Positions 36,149-44,646 of a DNA stretch of 64,000 nucleotides are shown in pieces. Each line of letters opens with the position of its first letter. The stretch's first letter is position 1. Made by a program: the position numbers and the translations under genes. The DNA comes from an uncultured Alphaproteobacteria bacterium (GTDB lineage: Bacteria > Pseudomonadota > Alphaproteobacteria > Rhizobiales > Aestuariivirgaceae), in assembly GCA_937873445.1 (NCBI GenBank), contig CALMWF010000017.1, forward strand, positions 56,178-120,177. Reading direction: 5' to 3'. The notes beneath the pieces are model-generated. The model was given only the letters and a program-made list of their open reading frames with translations, searched no databases and was not told the origin of the DNA.

Positions 36149-36901
36149 TCAGCTCAGCCGCGCCGGCCGGTCATAGTTGATGAGCACGGCGCGATACTCT
36201 CCCTTGAACACAAACAGGCTGCCAGCCGCCGCGCCCACAACACCCACCGCATCAATCAGTTCCTGCATATGGCCGACTGAACCCGCACCACCGCTCAGCG
36301 TGATGGGGCATGACACCGCCGCCCGAAGGCGCCGCGCCAGATCGAGGTCATAGCCCTGCATCATGCCGTCCCGGTCAATGTGATTGATGACAATCTCCCC
36401 CGCCCCCAGCGCTTCCACCTGCTGGCAGAAGTCCATGAGACCGGGCTTGTGCTTGCGCGTGCCGTTATGGCTGTAAATCGTCTCACCCGCAAACACCCGG
36501 TTCCTGCGCACATCCAGCGTCACCACCACGCTCTGGGCGCCCACCGCATCCGACAATTCATGCACCAGCGCGGGCCGCTCCAGGGCTGCCGCACTCACCG
36601 AAATCTTCTCAAACCCCAGCCCCACAATGCGCGCCGCGGTGGCCGCATCGCGAATGCCGCCGCCATAGCACAGCGGCATGCGTGACTGCACCGCAAGGTG
36701 GCGCAGCAGTTCAAGATCGGGCGCCTTGCCCTTCACCGTGGCGTCAATGTCGAGGAAGCACAGTTCGTCCACTTCCTTTTCGTTGAAGATCTTCACGGCA
36801 TTGAGCGGATCGCCAACATAGCGCGGATCACCAAACTGCCGGGTTTTCACCAGGCCGCCATCCTGCATGAGCAGACAGGGAATGATGCGTGAGCGCAGCA
36901 T
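36149..36901 (-). CDS. hisF: HisF2/AglZ-type cyclase subunit for acetamidino sugar modification
   Basis: A 250-residue TIM barrel like imidazole-glycerol-phosphate synthase cyclase. Histidine-pathway HisF uses Asp11 and Asp130. Here position 11 is leucine (RIIPCLLMQDGG), while the second Asp is kept in INHIDRDGM. Loss of Asp11 together with FGDPRYVGDPLNAVKIFNEKEVDEL is the pattern of HisF2 proteins from O-antigen loci, which pass ammonia from HisH2 to WbpG. It is encoded next to hisH and wbpG in the order wbpG-hisH-hisF2, with two bases between hisH and this gene. A histidine-biosynthesis role is unlikely, since no his operon genes are near. Confidence 0.9.
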   Translation of the reverse strand: MLRSRIIPCLLMQDGGLVKTRQFGDPRYVGDPLNAVKIFNEKEVDELCFLDIDATVKGKAPDLELLRHLAVQSRMPLCYGGGIRDAATAARIVGLGFEKISVSAAALERPALVHELSDAVGAQSVVVTLDVRRNRVFAGETIYSHNGTRKHKPGLMDFCQQVEALGAGEIVINHIDRDGMMQGYDLDLARRLRAAVSCPITLSGGAGSVGHMQELIDAVGVVGAAAGSLFVFKGEYRAVLINYDRPARLS

Positions 36902-36903
36902 GG

Positions 36904-37518
36904 TCAGATCAGTGCAAAATTGCGGAACAGGGCAACGCCGTTGGCATGGCCCTTTTCCGGGTGAAACTGAAAGCCGTAGACATTGTCATGGGCCACGCCA
37001 CAGGCCATTTCCCCGCCATAGGTCACGGTGGCGGTGACATCTTCGGGGCGGTCCGCGTCAAAATAATAGCTGTGCAGAAAATAGAAGCCGCGCTTCATGT
37101 CCACATCCCGCATGAGCCCCGTTGTCCGCACCTCGCGGATATCGTTCCAGCCCATGTGCGGCAGCTTCGGCTTGTGCGCCAGGCGCGCGCCATCAATGCG
37201 CCGCACCCGGCCCGGAATCCAGCCAAGGCCCGGCAGCACGCCTTCCTCGCTGGACTGGGCCAGAAGCTGCATGCCCACGCAAATGCCCAGCACCTTTTTC
37301 TTCCGGACCAGCACCTGATGGTTCAGCATGTCCACCATGCCGCTGGCGCGCACATGCTCCATGGTGGTGTCAAAATCGCCCACCCCTGGCAGAATGTAGC
37401 GCTCGGCCTGTTCCAGGGCCGTGAGATCGCCGGTGATGAGATGCGGAATTTTCAGCTGCTTGTAGATGTTGGCGATGGCGCCGACATTTCCAGAACCGTA
37501 ATCAATGATGCCGATCAT
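36904..37518 (-). CDS. hisH: HisH2-type glutamine amidotransferase subunit
   Basis: A 204-residue class I glutaminase. The nucleophile is Cys80 in LGICVGMQLL, the oxyanion strand is in LPGVGDFD, and the His-Glu pair appears as FQFHPEKGH. It would hydrolyse glutamine and channel ammonia through HisF2 to the WbpG amidotransferase. ATG 37518 overlaps the wbpG stop as ATGA. Such duplicate HisH proteins in glycan loci are separate from the histidine-pathway copy. Confidence 0.9.
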   Translation of the reverse strand: MIGIIDYGSGNVGAIANIYKQLKIPHLITGDLTALEQAERYILPGVGDFDTTMEHVRASGMVDMLNHQVLVRKKKVLGICVGMQLLAQSSEEGVLPGLGWIPGRVRRIDGARLAHKPKLPHMGWNDIREVRTTGLMRDVDMKRGFYFLHSYYFDADRPEDVTATVTYGGEMACGVAHDNVYGFQFHPEKGHANGVALFRNFALI

Positions 37519-38648
37519 CGCTTGATTGCCCGCTCCAGCCCCAGGAATTTCATGGTCTTGGCGCCAAGGTCAAACAGCCACTCCTGATTGGCATAGTCGC
37601 GATAGGTCTTGCGCGGCATTTCGTGATAGCGGCGCAGCTCTTCAACGCTGATCCCGAGCTTTGAGGCAATATACTCGAATTCCTCGTCAATGGTGGCCGG
37701 GTCATAGGCCGGCTGTTCCAGCTTCTTCAGCGCCTCGGCGCGGCTCATCTGGCCGGTGAGGATGAGGCTGGAGAACTGCACCCGGCGCGTGTCATAGCCA
37801 AAGCGCGTGGGCAGCCAGTAGCCCTCGTAGAATTTGGTGAAGCGTGATTCAAAGTGCTTCTGCGGATAGGGCCGGTAGCCATAGGCCTCCGACAGTTCCC
37901 GGAACGCCTGTTCCTTGGTGTAGGGCATGTAGTTCAAGGGCTTCACCACCTGCACGCCCTTGATGTAGCGCAGATAGACCTTGTGATAGAGAATGCTGGA
38001 GAAGGGATAGGTTTTGAGTTCCCGGTTGCCGAAGCGCCGCTGAATGTCGCGGAGCTGGCGCATGTCGGTGCCGTAATATAGCCACTCCTTGGGATTGCGC
38101 ACACATTCGGTGGCGATGTTGCCGCCGTTCAGAATGTATTTGATGCCGTGTTTGTGGGCGAAATGATAAAGCGTGGCGATGAAGGCATGGTCCTGCGGAA
38201 TGTCGATGTGCGGCACCCCCGACTTGAAGAAGGCCAGCTGAAAGTCGCGCATCTCCTGCCAGTTGATGACCTCGGTATAGAGGTCAAGGCCAAGCTTCTC
38301 GATCATGGCCTGGATGTTGCTTACCGCAATGTCGGAATTCCAGCCGCCATCGACATGAAACACCAGCGGCTTGAGGTCGAACTGGGTGACGGCAAGGTGC
38401 AGGAGATAGGAACTGTCAATGCCCCCGCTCATGCCGATGATGCAGTCGAAGGGGCTGTTGCCGCGCGACTGCCGGATCTTGTCGGCGATTTGCCGGAACT
38501 GCGCCTTGCCCTGCTCGTTGGGATGCCAGTTGGGCTCCACATTGTCGTGGAAATCCCGGCAGTGATCGCACACCCCCTGCGCATCGAAGGTGATCTTGCT
38601 GTCCGACGTATCCATCACGCAGGAGGTGCATATCTGATAGGATCGCAT
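37515..38648 (-). CDS. wbpG: N-acetyl sugar amidotransferase (WbpG type)
   Basis: A 377-residue PP-loop ATPase. The N-terminus carries two Cys pairs (Cys7/Cys10 and Cys27/Cys30), a probable zinc site, followed by the ATP loop GMSGGIDSSYL. It would activate the N-acetyl group of a diacetamido sugar for attack by ammonia, producing an acetamidino group as in 2,3-diacetamido uronates of Pseudomonas O5-type O-antigen. ATG 38648 is preceded by AAAGGG with six bases of spacing; the open frame continues upstream without supporting signals. First gene of the amidino cassette and probably of the minus-strand run reaching to 29.9 kb. Confidence 0.9.
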   Translation of the reverse strand: MRSYQICTSCVMDTSDSKITFDAQGVCDHCRDFHDNVEPNWHPNEQGKAQFRQIADKIRQSRGNSPFDCIIGMSGGIDSSYLLHLAVTQFDLKPLVFHVDGGWNSDIAVSNIQAMIEKLGLDLYTEVINWQEMRDFQLAFFKSGVPHIDIPQDHAFIATLYHFAHKHGIKYILNGGNIATECVRNPKEWLYYGTDMRQLRDIQRRFGNRELKTYPFSSILYHKVYLRYIKGVQVVKPLNYMPYTKEQAFRELSEAYGYRPYPQKHFESRFTKFYEGYWLPTRFGYDTRRVQFSSLILTGQMSRAEALKKLEQPAYDPATIDEEFEYIASKLGISVEELRRYHEMPRKTYRDYANQEWLFDLGAKTMKFLGLERAIKR

Positions 38649-38855
38649 ATACAGCCCTTTGATCACCAAACTGCGGCCATGCGCCCCGCCGGACACCGCC
38701 TTTGCACTTTGCCAGGGAAATCCTTTCCGCCGCGCGGGAAACGAACGCAGTCCCCCCTGCTTCGCCCTGCCGCTTATATCGCTTCGTTTTGCCCCAAGGC
38801 AAGCCATTGCGCGTTCTGCGACACTCTTCGCGCCGTCCTGTATGGGGTGGAATTC

Positions 38856-38924
38856 ATGAATGATTTCAGCTATTTTCAGCGCCTCACAAGGCATTGGCCG
38901 CAAGGCCGGAAGGGGCTGGGGTGA
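38856..38924 (+). CDS. Possible 22-residue leader peptide overlapping pglC
   Basis: ATG 38856 is preceded by a GGGGTGG run five to six bases away and opens a frame ending in TGA 38922-38924, which overlaps the pglC GTG start as GTGA. The peptide (MNDFSYFQRLTRHWPQGRKG and two more residues) has no family resemblance I can name. It may couple translation to pglC or be chance. Sequence between 38649 and 38855 shows no other gene and must hold the divergent promoters. Confidence 0.3.
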   Translation: MNDFSYFQRLTRHWPQGRKGLG

Positions 38925-39511
38925 AACGGTTTCTGGATCTGCTCACGGGGCTTGTCCTGCTGGTGCTGCTGGCGCCGGTGATGGCTTTGGTCGCCCTGCT
39001 GATCCGGGTGAAGATGGGCCGCCCCGTTTTCTTCCGGCAGCAGCGCCCGGGGCTGAACGGCCAGCCCTTCACCATGATCAAATTCCGCACCATGACCGTT
39101 CCCGCCCAAGGTGCCGATGCCTCGGACGCCAGCCGCCTCACCCCCCTGGGCCATGTCCTGCGCCAAACCAGCCTGGATGAACTGCCGGAACTGATCAATG
39201 TGGTGAAGGGCGAGATGAGCCTGGTGGGCCCCCGGCCGCTGCTCATGCACTATCTGCCGCTTTACTCGGCCCATCAGGCCCGCCGCCACGAGGTGCGCCC
39301 CGGCATCACCGGCTGGGCCCAGATCAACGGCCGCAACGCCTTGAGCTGGGAGGCGAAGTTTGACCTTGATGTGTGGTATGTGGATCATCAGTCGCTGCGG
39401 CTGGACCTGAAGATTCTGGCCCTGACCATCTTGAAAGTGCTGCGCCGCGATGGCATTGCCAGCGACGGCCATGCCACCATGCCGCCATTTAAGGGAACTG
39501 CTGACAGATGA
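38921..39511 (+). CDS. pglC: Monotopic phosphoglycosyl transferase (PglC type), GTG start
   Basis: 196 residues, the small-PGT size. A single N-terminal re-entrant hydrophobic helix (residues 5-27) is followed by the FRQQRPGLNGQPF and KFRTMT motifs. The catalytic Asp86-Glu87 dyad is in SLDELPEL, with GPRPL and RPGITGWAQINGR. It transfers phospho-diacetylbacillosamine (or a similar phospho-sugar) from UDP to undecaprenyl phosphate, starting the repeat unit. GTG 38921 is supported by AAGGGG five bases upstream. pglD and pglE follow with overlapping codons. Confidence 0.9.
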   Translation: MKRFLDLLTGLVLLVLLAPVMALVALLIRVKMGRPVFFRQQRPGLNGQPFTMIKFRTMTVPAQGADASDASRLTPLGHVLRQTSLDELPELINVVKGEMSLVGPRPLLMHYLPLYSAHQARRHEVRPGITGWAQINGRNALSWEAKFDLDVWYVDHQSLRLDLKILALTILKVLRRDGIASDGHATMPPFKGTADR

Positions 39512-40155
39512 AGCGCACACCGGCACACGCAAGGCGGATTGCCGTGATCGGGGCCGGCGGCCACGGGCGCGTGGTGGCCGACATTGCTGCGGCATTGGGC
39601 TATGCCGAGATTGTTTTCATTGACCGCCGCTGGCCAGAGCAGACGAGCAATCACATCTGGCCGGTCATCAGCCAGGACGTGGCCCAGGCTCTGGCGCCGG
39701 AAACCGATACCGTTGTCGCCATTGGCCAGTGCCGCACGCGGCTGGCGCTCCTCCGCGATCTGCAGGCGCGCCGGGCCTCCATCGCCACGCTCATTCACCC
39801 CGCCGCCGTGGTCTCGCCCCATGCCATCATCGGACTGGGCAGCGTCGTCATGCCGGAGGCGGTCATTAACGTGGGGGCGCGCCTCGGGGCAGGCTGCATC
39901 GCCAACACCGCCTGCTCCATTGACCACGACTGCCAGATTGCCGATGGCGTCCATGTGTCGCCCGGCGCCCACCTTGCCGGCGGCGTGACCGTTGGCGAGG
40001 CCAGCTGGGTCGGCATCGGCAGCGCCGTCATTGAAGGCATGACCCTTGGCCGGGATGTCATGGTGGCAGCCGGTGCAGTGGTCACCACCGCGCTGGCCGA
40101 CGGCGTTACAGTCTACGGCGTGCCGGCGCGCCCGATGGCCGAGAAGGGTCAGTGA
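39508..40155 (+). CDS. pglD: UDP-amino-sugar N-acetyltransferase (PglD/NeuD family)
   Basis: 215 residues. The N-terminal Rossmann-like part has VIGAGGHGRVVADI. The C-terminal left-handed beta-helix carries hexapeptide repeats, and His140 in SIDHDC corresponds to the catalytic base of PglD-type enzymes. It would acetylate the 4-amino group of UDP-2-acetamido-4-amino-sugar using acetyl-CoA. ATG 39508 overlaps the pglC stop as ATGA, and its own stop overlaps pglE. Confidence 0.9.
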   Translation: MKRTPAHARRIAVIGAGGHGRVVADIAAALGYAEIVFIDRRWPEQTSNHIWPVISQDVAQALAPETDTVVAIGQCRTRLALLRDLQARRASIATLIHPAAVVSPHAIIGLGSVVMPEAVINVGARLGAGCIANTACSIDHDCQIADGVHVSPGAHLAGGVTVGEASWVGIGSAVIEGMTLGRDVMVAAGAVVTTALADGVTVYGVPARPMAEKGQ

Positions 40156-41330
40156 TGCTGAACACCCCCTTTCCCGACTGGCCGGAGTTCACGCCGGAAG
40201 AAATGGCGGCGGTGGCACGCGTGCTGTCCTCCAACCGGGTGAACTACTGGACCGGCGAGGAATGCCGCCACTTTGAACGCGAATTTGCCGCCTGGTGTGG
40301 CACCACCCACGCCGTGGCCCTGATGAATGGCACGGTGGCGCTCGACCTGTGCTGGAAGGTTCTGGACATCGGCCCCGGTGATGAGGTGATCGTCACGCCG
40401 CGCACCTTTCTTGCCTCCGCCTCCTCCATCATTAATGCCGGGGCCGTTCCGGTCTTTGCCGATGTTGACCTCGACAGTCAGAACATCACGCCGGAGACCG
40501 CCGCCCGCGTCCTCACGTCAAGGACCAGGGCCATATTGTGTGTTCATCTGGCGGGCTGGCCCTGCGACATGACAGGCTTTGCCGACCTGGCCCAAGCCCA
40601 TGGCCTGAAGCTGGTGGAAGACTGCGCCCAGGCCCATGGCGCTGCCTGGCGCGGCACGCCGGTGGGCAGCTTCGGCCACATCAACGCCTGGTCCTTCTGC
40701 CAGGACAAGATCATGACCACCGGCGGCGAAGGCGGCATGGTGACCACCAACGACCACGATTTGTGGAGCCGGGCCTGGTCCTACAAGGACCACGGCAAAT
40801 CCTGGGAGGCCGTTTACCAGCGCGCGCACCCGCCGGGTTTCCGCTGGCTGCATGACAGCATCGGCACCAACTGGCGCATGCTGGAGATGCAGGCGACGAT
40901 CGGCCGGGTTCAGCTGCAACGCATGGCGAACTGGCAGGCGGCCCGCACCGCCCATGCCGCCATGATCTTCGCCGAAGCGCGGAAATGGCCCGCCCTGCGC
41001 GTGCCGGTCATTCCGCCTGACGCAACCCACGCCCATTACAAGGCCTATGTGTTTGTCCGCCCCGAACAGCTCAAGCCCGGCTGGAGCCGCGACCGCATCA
41101 TTGCTGCCATCACCGCTGCTGGCGTGCCCTGCTATCAGGGCTCCTGTTCCGAGGTCTACCGGGAGAAGGCCTTCGACCACGCGCCGGGCCGCCCCGCCCA
41201 GCGCCTGCCCAATGCCGTGGCCCTGGGCGATACCAGCCTGATGTTTCTTGTCCACCCCACGCTGACAGCCGCGAACATGGAAAAAACCGTGGCCGTGCTG
41301 GGCCGGGTGATGGCCGAGGCCAGCCGCTGA
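40155..41330 (+). CDS. pglE: DegT/DnrJ/EryC1 PLP aminotransferase (PglE type)
   Basis: 391 residues. The PLP lysine is Lys185 in SFCQDKIMTTGGEGG, and VEDCAQAHG holds the cofactor Asp. It would transaminate the 4-keto sugar made by PglF using glutamate, the second bacillosamine step. ATG 40155 has AAGGG six bases upstream and makes TGATG with the pglD stop; GTG 40152 is a close alternative. The pglF partner is not adjacent but lies at 44647-46584 on the other strand. The gene converges on a low-GC glycosyltransferase. Confidence 0.9.
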   Translation: MLNTPFPDWPEFTPEEMAAVARVLSSNRVNYWTGEECRHFEREFAAWCGTTHAVALMNGTVALDLCWKVLDIGPGDEVIVTPRTFLASASSIINAGAVPVFADVDLDSQNITPETAARVLTSRTRAILCVHLAGWPCDMTGFADLAQAHGLKLVEDCAQAHGAAWRGTPVGSFGHINAWSFCQDKIMTTGGEGGMVTTNDHDLWSRAWSYKDHGKSWEAVYQRAHPPGFRWLHDSIGTNWRMLEMQATIGRVQLQRMANWQAARTAHAAMIFAEARKWPALRVPVIPPDATHAHYKAYVFVRPEQLKPGWSRDRIIAAITAAGVPCYQGSCSEVYREKAFDHAPGRPAQRLPNAVALGDTSLMFLVHPTLTAANMEKTVAVLGRVMAEASR

Positions 41331-41371
41331 AAATCATCGCATTCCGCGGAGCCGCTCACACTATACATCTG

Positions 41372-42556
41372 TCAATCGTCCGCAGGACTCAGGCCAATCG
41401 ACATTCTGGCAATCGCTGAATAGGAAAAATGCATTGGTCCCAGCGCACGCGCTCGGTCACGAACATCCTCAAGCCAAGCCGGTTCATTCGCTGCCCTGAG
41501 CAGAATCTTCGCAATTTGGTCTGTTGTCCCCTCATCAAGAAGGATACAATTTCCACCGACGTCTAAGTGGTCTATGCCGCACCAACGCTTGAACACACAT
41601 GGAATACCAAGACCTACAGCCTCCTCCCACAACACCGAGTGAGTACCAGGAAAGAAGCCTAAGTCAGCTGCCCATAGGTATTGATAAATCTCGTTAGCAG
41701 GCGTCCATCCCATCCAGTGGATACCTTTTTTTCCTTCGAACTCTCTCAAGGGCTCGATCATGTCCGGTGTCGGTGATCCAAAAATCACAAGATGTGCGTT
41801 GGAAAGCTTCCCCTCCTCTACGAGATAACAAAATGCCCGCATGAGGGTGTGAATATCCTTGCGCCGATCGATTTTGCCACCACTGACAAATACCAAGTCG
41901 CTTTCACCTATCTTCAAGCGAAGACGAACTTCTCTCCTTACCAGATCGATATTTTTGCCCGATATACGAGCATCATCAGCGCCGAAAGGAAGCAATCTGA
42001 TCTTATCAGACGGAATATCATAAACTGTTTTAAGAAACTCAGCCCTAAGCGGCAGAGTCGCCCAAAAGCAACGCGCGACCTCGGCTAGTTTTTGTGTGCT
42101 CCAGCGATAGAAAATCCCATGAAGGATGTGGCGTGAGATAAAACCCCGTGCGCTGTTAACAAAATCTGTGTGGGTATCGACGTAGACAGCTCGATTTCTG
42201 CGTTTGGCAAAACGCACCACCGTCGGCGCGCTTAGAAATTGGCTGTCGTGAATGAAGAGGATGTCTGGATCAAAATCCTCCAGCACACGTTTAAGGCCCA
42301 CATATAGGCGCAATTTGCGGGCAATTTTTTGGGGAAGATAGCGCACATAGGGCAAACGCGTGATTTTGATGCCGTCGTCACTAAAATAGCTAGAAGGCCT
42401 CACATACCCAAGCGTTGCATTTTCCTTGTAAGTCTCCGTAGAGGCAACGATCTGAACTTCATACCCCATTGCCAAGTGGTAACGCGGAAGGATGTTTTCC
42501 TGATACGACCAGCCATCTATATAAAATGAAGCGAGGCAACAATGCAGGATCTTCAC
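41372..42556 (-). CDS. Family 4-like glycosyltransferase, low GC
   Basis: 394 residues. The start MKILHCCLASFYIDGWSYQE and FIHDSQFLS suit an acceptor domain. The donor domain shows LVFVSGGKIDRRKDIHTLM, LVIFGSPTPDM and PGTHSVLWEEAVGLGIPCV with the conserved Glu pair. Base composition drops to roughly 45-50% G+C by eye, with many A/T-ending codons, against about 65% on both sides. This marks a recently acquired strain-specific gene. It overlaps the acetyltransferase gene as ATGA. Sugar specificity unknown. Confidence 0.84.
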   Translation of the reverse strand: MKILHCCLASFYIDGWSYQENILPRYHLAMGYEVQIVASTETYKENATLGYVRPSSYFSDDGIKITRLPYVRYLPQKIARKLRLYVGLKRVLEDFDPDILFIHDSQFLSAPTVVRFAKRRNRAVYVDTHTDFVNSARGFISRHILHGIFYRWSTQKLAEVARCFWATLPLRAEFLKTVYDIPSDKIRLLPFGADDARISGKNIDLVRREVRLRLKIGESDLVFVSGGKIDRRKDIHTLMRAFCYLVEEGKLSNAHLVIFGSPTPDMIEPLREFEGKKGIHWMGWTPANEIYQYLWAADLGFFPGTHSVLWEEAVGLGIPCVFKRWCGIDHLDVGGNCILLDEGTTDQIAKILLRAANEPAWLEDVRDRARALGPMHFSYSAIARMSIGLSPADD

Positions 42557-43203
42557 GACCGTAGCTCTTCGAGAAAGCGGGCGGGGTTTTGTATCGAGCG
42601 GGCTGCACGAGCGAGAGATTCATCATCGCGAGTCCACCACTGACTATTGAGCAGCGCCTCCACAGTCTCTGGCTCAAAGCGAAATCTCACATGCCGCGCT
42701 GGAACTCCGGCTACTATGCTGTAAGCCGCGACGTCATGGGTGACCACACTTCCCATACCGACAACGGCACCAACCCCAATTTTCACGCCCTGCCGAACAA
42801 GTGCCCGGGAACCTATCCACACATCATGTCCGATCGAGGTGCGAGCCGGTTCCGGTCGACGATGTGTTGAATATTTTTTTACGACGCTATCGCGACCTTC
42901 ATAAAATACCGGTGAGGTTGACACCCAGTCCAAAGGATGAGCTCCACCACCAATTATGACATCGTTTGCTATGGAGCAAAAAGAGCCTATGTCGGCATTG
43001 TTTATTTCACAGCGATAGCCACAAAAACTATGCCGACCAAAAGAAGAATTTACAACTTCACTGCCAGGTTCGATCTTGGATGTGAAATGAATTTCTGAAT
43101 TGCGAATGGCGCGGCCCCGCATTTTTTTCAGAGCTTTGGCAAAATAGTATTCAAGGGCCATCAGCGTAACTCCGATCAATAGCAGCTTCTCTTCAGTCCT
43201 CAT
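42553..43203 (-). CDS. CatB-related hexapeptide O-acetyltransferase
   Basis: 216 residues with a left-handed beta-helix: IGSFCSIANDVIIGGGAHP (the His is the likely catalytic base), TSIGHDVWIGSRALVRQGV and GVGAVVGMGSVVTHDV, ending YSIVAGVPARHVRFRF. It would O-acetylate a sugar with acetyl-CoA. GC content is lower than neighbours, like the next gene, so the pair moved together. ATG 43203 lies two bases after the dehydrogenase stop codon; an upstream start would overlap it by 47 bases. Confidence 0.82.
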   Translation of the reverse strand: MRTEEKLLLIGVTLMALEYYFAKALKKMRGRAIRNSEIHFTSKIEPGSEVVNSSFGRHSFCGYRCEINNADIGSFCSIANDVIIGGGAHPLDWVSTSPVFYEGRDSVVKKYSTHRRPEPARTSIGHDVWIGSRALVRQGVKIGVGAVVGMGSVVTHDVAAYSIVAGVPARHVRFRFEPETVEALLNSQWWTRDDESLARAARSIQNPARFLEELRS

Positions 43204-43204
43204 T

Positions 43205-44452
43205 TCAGGGGGGTGGAGCGAGTCCTCCCCCTGGTGAGGCGAATAGGCCACAGAAATCCATGGCCCCCGCCTCGCGCAAGCGCTTCTTCACGGCCGCTTC
43301 GGCAAACGGGCGATGCTTCACCAGAATGAGGTGAAGGTCGCCCTGCTGCAATGCCTCATCCACGCCCAGCAGGCGAAAATCCCCGTGGCTCGTGATATTG
43401 GGTTCAACCGCCAGAACCTCATAACCCCGCCGGGCCAGATCACCGGCAATTTCCAGCGCGGGTGATTCCCGCAGGTCATCAATGTCGGGCTTGAAGGCAA
43501 GCCCGTAACAGGAAAGCCGCGGCGGCCGCCCCAGCTCCCGGGCCAAGGCCTCGGCCCTGGCCACAATTTTTTCCACCACCCAGTGGGCCTTGCGGTTATT
43601 GACCTCGCGTCCGGTGCGAATGAGCGGCGACAGGTCAGGCGCACTGGCCACGATGAACCACGGATCCACCGCGATGCAGTGGCCGCCAACGCCGGGGCCG
43701 GGCTGCAGGATGTTGACGCGCGGATGCTTGTTGGCCAGCGCAATGAGGTTCCACACATCAATGCCCTGACGGTCGCAGATCATCGACAGTTCATTGGCAT
43801 AGGCGATGTTGAGATCGCGGAAGCTGTTTTCCGCCAGCTTGCACATCTCGGCCGTGCGGGCGTCGGTCTCCACCACCTCACCGGTAACGAAGATGCGGTA
43901 GAAATCGGCCGCAGCCCTGGCCGCCGCCTTGTTCAGCCCGCCGACGATGCGGTTGTTGCCGGTCAGTTCTTCAATGATGCGTCCGGGCAGAACCCGTTCG
44001 GGACAATAGGCAATGTGGAGCGCCGCCACCTCGGCACCGGCCTCGGCCAGAACCTCGGCCACCCTTTCCGTGGTGCCCACCGGCGAGGTCGATTCAAGAA
44101 TGATGACATCGCCTGCCTTGACCAGTGGGGCAATGCTGCGTGCCGCCGCCAGCACATAGTCAATATTGGCCTGCGGAATGACCGTGCCGGCGTGGAAGGG
44201 TGTGGGCACACAGATCAGATATGTGTCGGCGGTCTGCGGCTTTTCATAGGCCCGCAGCCGGCCCGATGACACCGCCGTGCGCACCATCTCCTCAAGGCCC
44301 GGCTCATAGATGTGAATCCGCCCCTGATTGATGGTCTGAACCGCCTGCTGATTGATATCGACCCCGATGATCTGCAGGTCGTGGCGCGCCAGAACCGCCG
44401 CAAGCGGCAGGCCGATATAGCCCAGACCGAGGATGCAAATTCTCTGCGCCAT
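43205..44452 (-). CDS. wecC: UDP-N-acetyl-D-mannosamine dehydrogenase (WecC type)
   Basis: 415 residues. The Rossmann motif CILGLGYIGLPLA is at the N-terminus, CVPTPF marks the NAD site, LAYCPERVLPG-like AYCPERVLPG and ELTGNNRIVGG follow, and the catalytic cysteine is Cys259 in GVGGHCIAVDPWF. The PERVLPG/NNRIVGG wording is the WecC pattern that yields UDP-ManNAcA from UDP-ManNAc. The WecB-like epimerase at 20468 could supply substrate. GC content returns to the high level here. ATG 44452 has a weak ribosome-binding site. A 194-bp gap upstream contains hairpins. Confidence 0.88.
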   Translation of the reverse strand: MAQRICILGLGYIGLPLAAVLARHDLQIIGVDINQQAVQTINQGRIHIYEPGLEEMVRTAVSSGRLRAYEKPQTADTYLICVPTPFHAGTVIPQANIDYVLAAARSIAPLVKAGDVIILESTSPVGTTERVAEVLAEAGAEVAALHIAYCPERVLPGRIIEELTGNNRIVGGLNKAAARAAADFYRIFVTGEVVETDARTAEMCKLAENSFRDLNIAYANELSMICDRQGIDVWNLIALANKHPRVNILQPGPGVGGHCIAVDPWFIVASAPDLSPLIRTGREVNNRKAHWVVEKIVARAEALARELGRPPRLSCYGLAFKPDIDDLRESPALEIAGDLARRGYEVLAVEPNITSHGDFRLLGVDEALQQGDLHLILVKHRPFAEAAVKKRLREAGAMDFCGLFASPGGGLAPPP

Positions 44453-44499
44453 GATGTGACTTACTGACCCCCAAATCGCCGCCGCCAGAATTCTGTGGC

Positions 44500-44521
44500 G
44501 GGGAAAATCCCCTTTATTTTT
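44500..44521 (+). terminator. Terminator-like hairpin on the plus strand, no obvious upstream plus gene
   Basis: GGGGA-AAA-TCCCC (44500-44512) is followed by TTTATTTTT. A second small stem CCGCCA/TGGCGG lies just before it. The orientation is opposite to the flanking genes, so it may stop antisense transcripts or have no role. Confidence 0.35.
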
Positions 44522-44646
44522 CAGGACCTGACGGTCCGTCGCAGGGCCCAAGCGAAGCTTGGCGCCTGCCTTTCGCCTCCTTCTAGGCCGGTTGCCGACG
44601 GCATTGCAATATCAATGGAAATGCCGCCCTGCCCCCCCTTTCAGGA

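Noticed and set aside
34210..36180. 656-residue open frame on the plus strand opposite the bi-domain oxidoreductase
   Set aside because: Composition is Gly/His/Arg-rich, no motifs, and the minus frame carries two full enzyme domains.
36149..37518. Histidine biosynthesis hisHF genes
   Set aside because: HisF lacks Asp11, no other his genes are adjacent, and wbpG overlaps hisH, which fits glycan amidination.
42553..43203. Chloramphenicol or streptogramin resistance acetyltransferase
   Set aside because: The fold is shared with Vat/CatB proteins, but the location within a glycan locus makes sugar O-acetylation far more likely.
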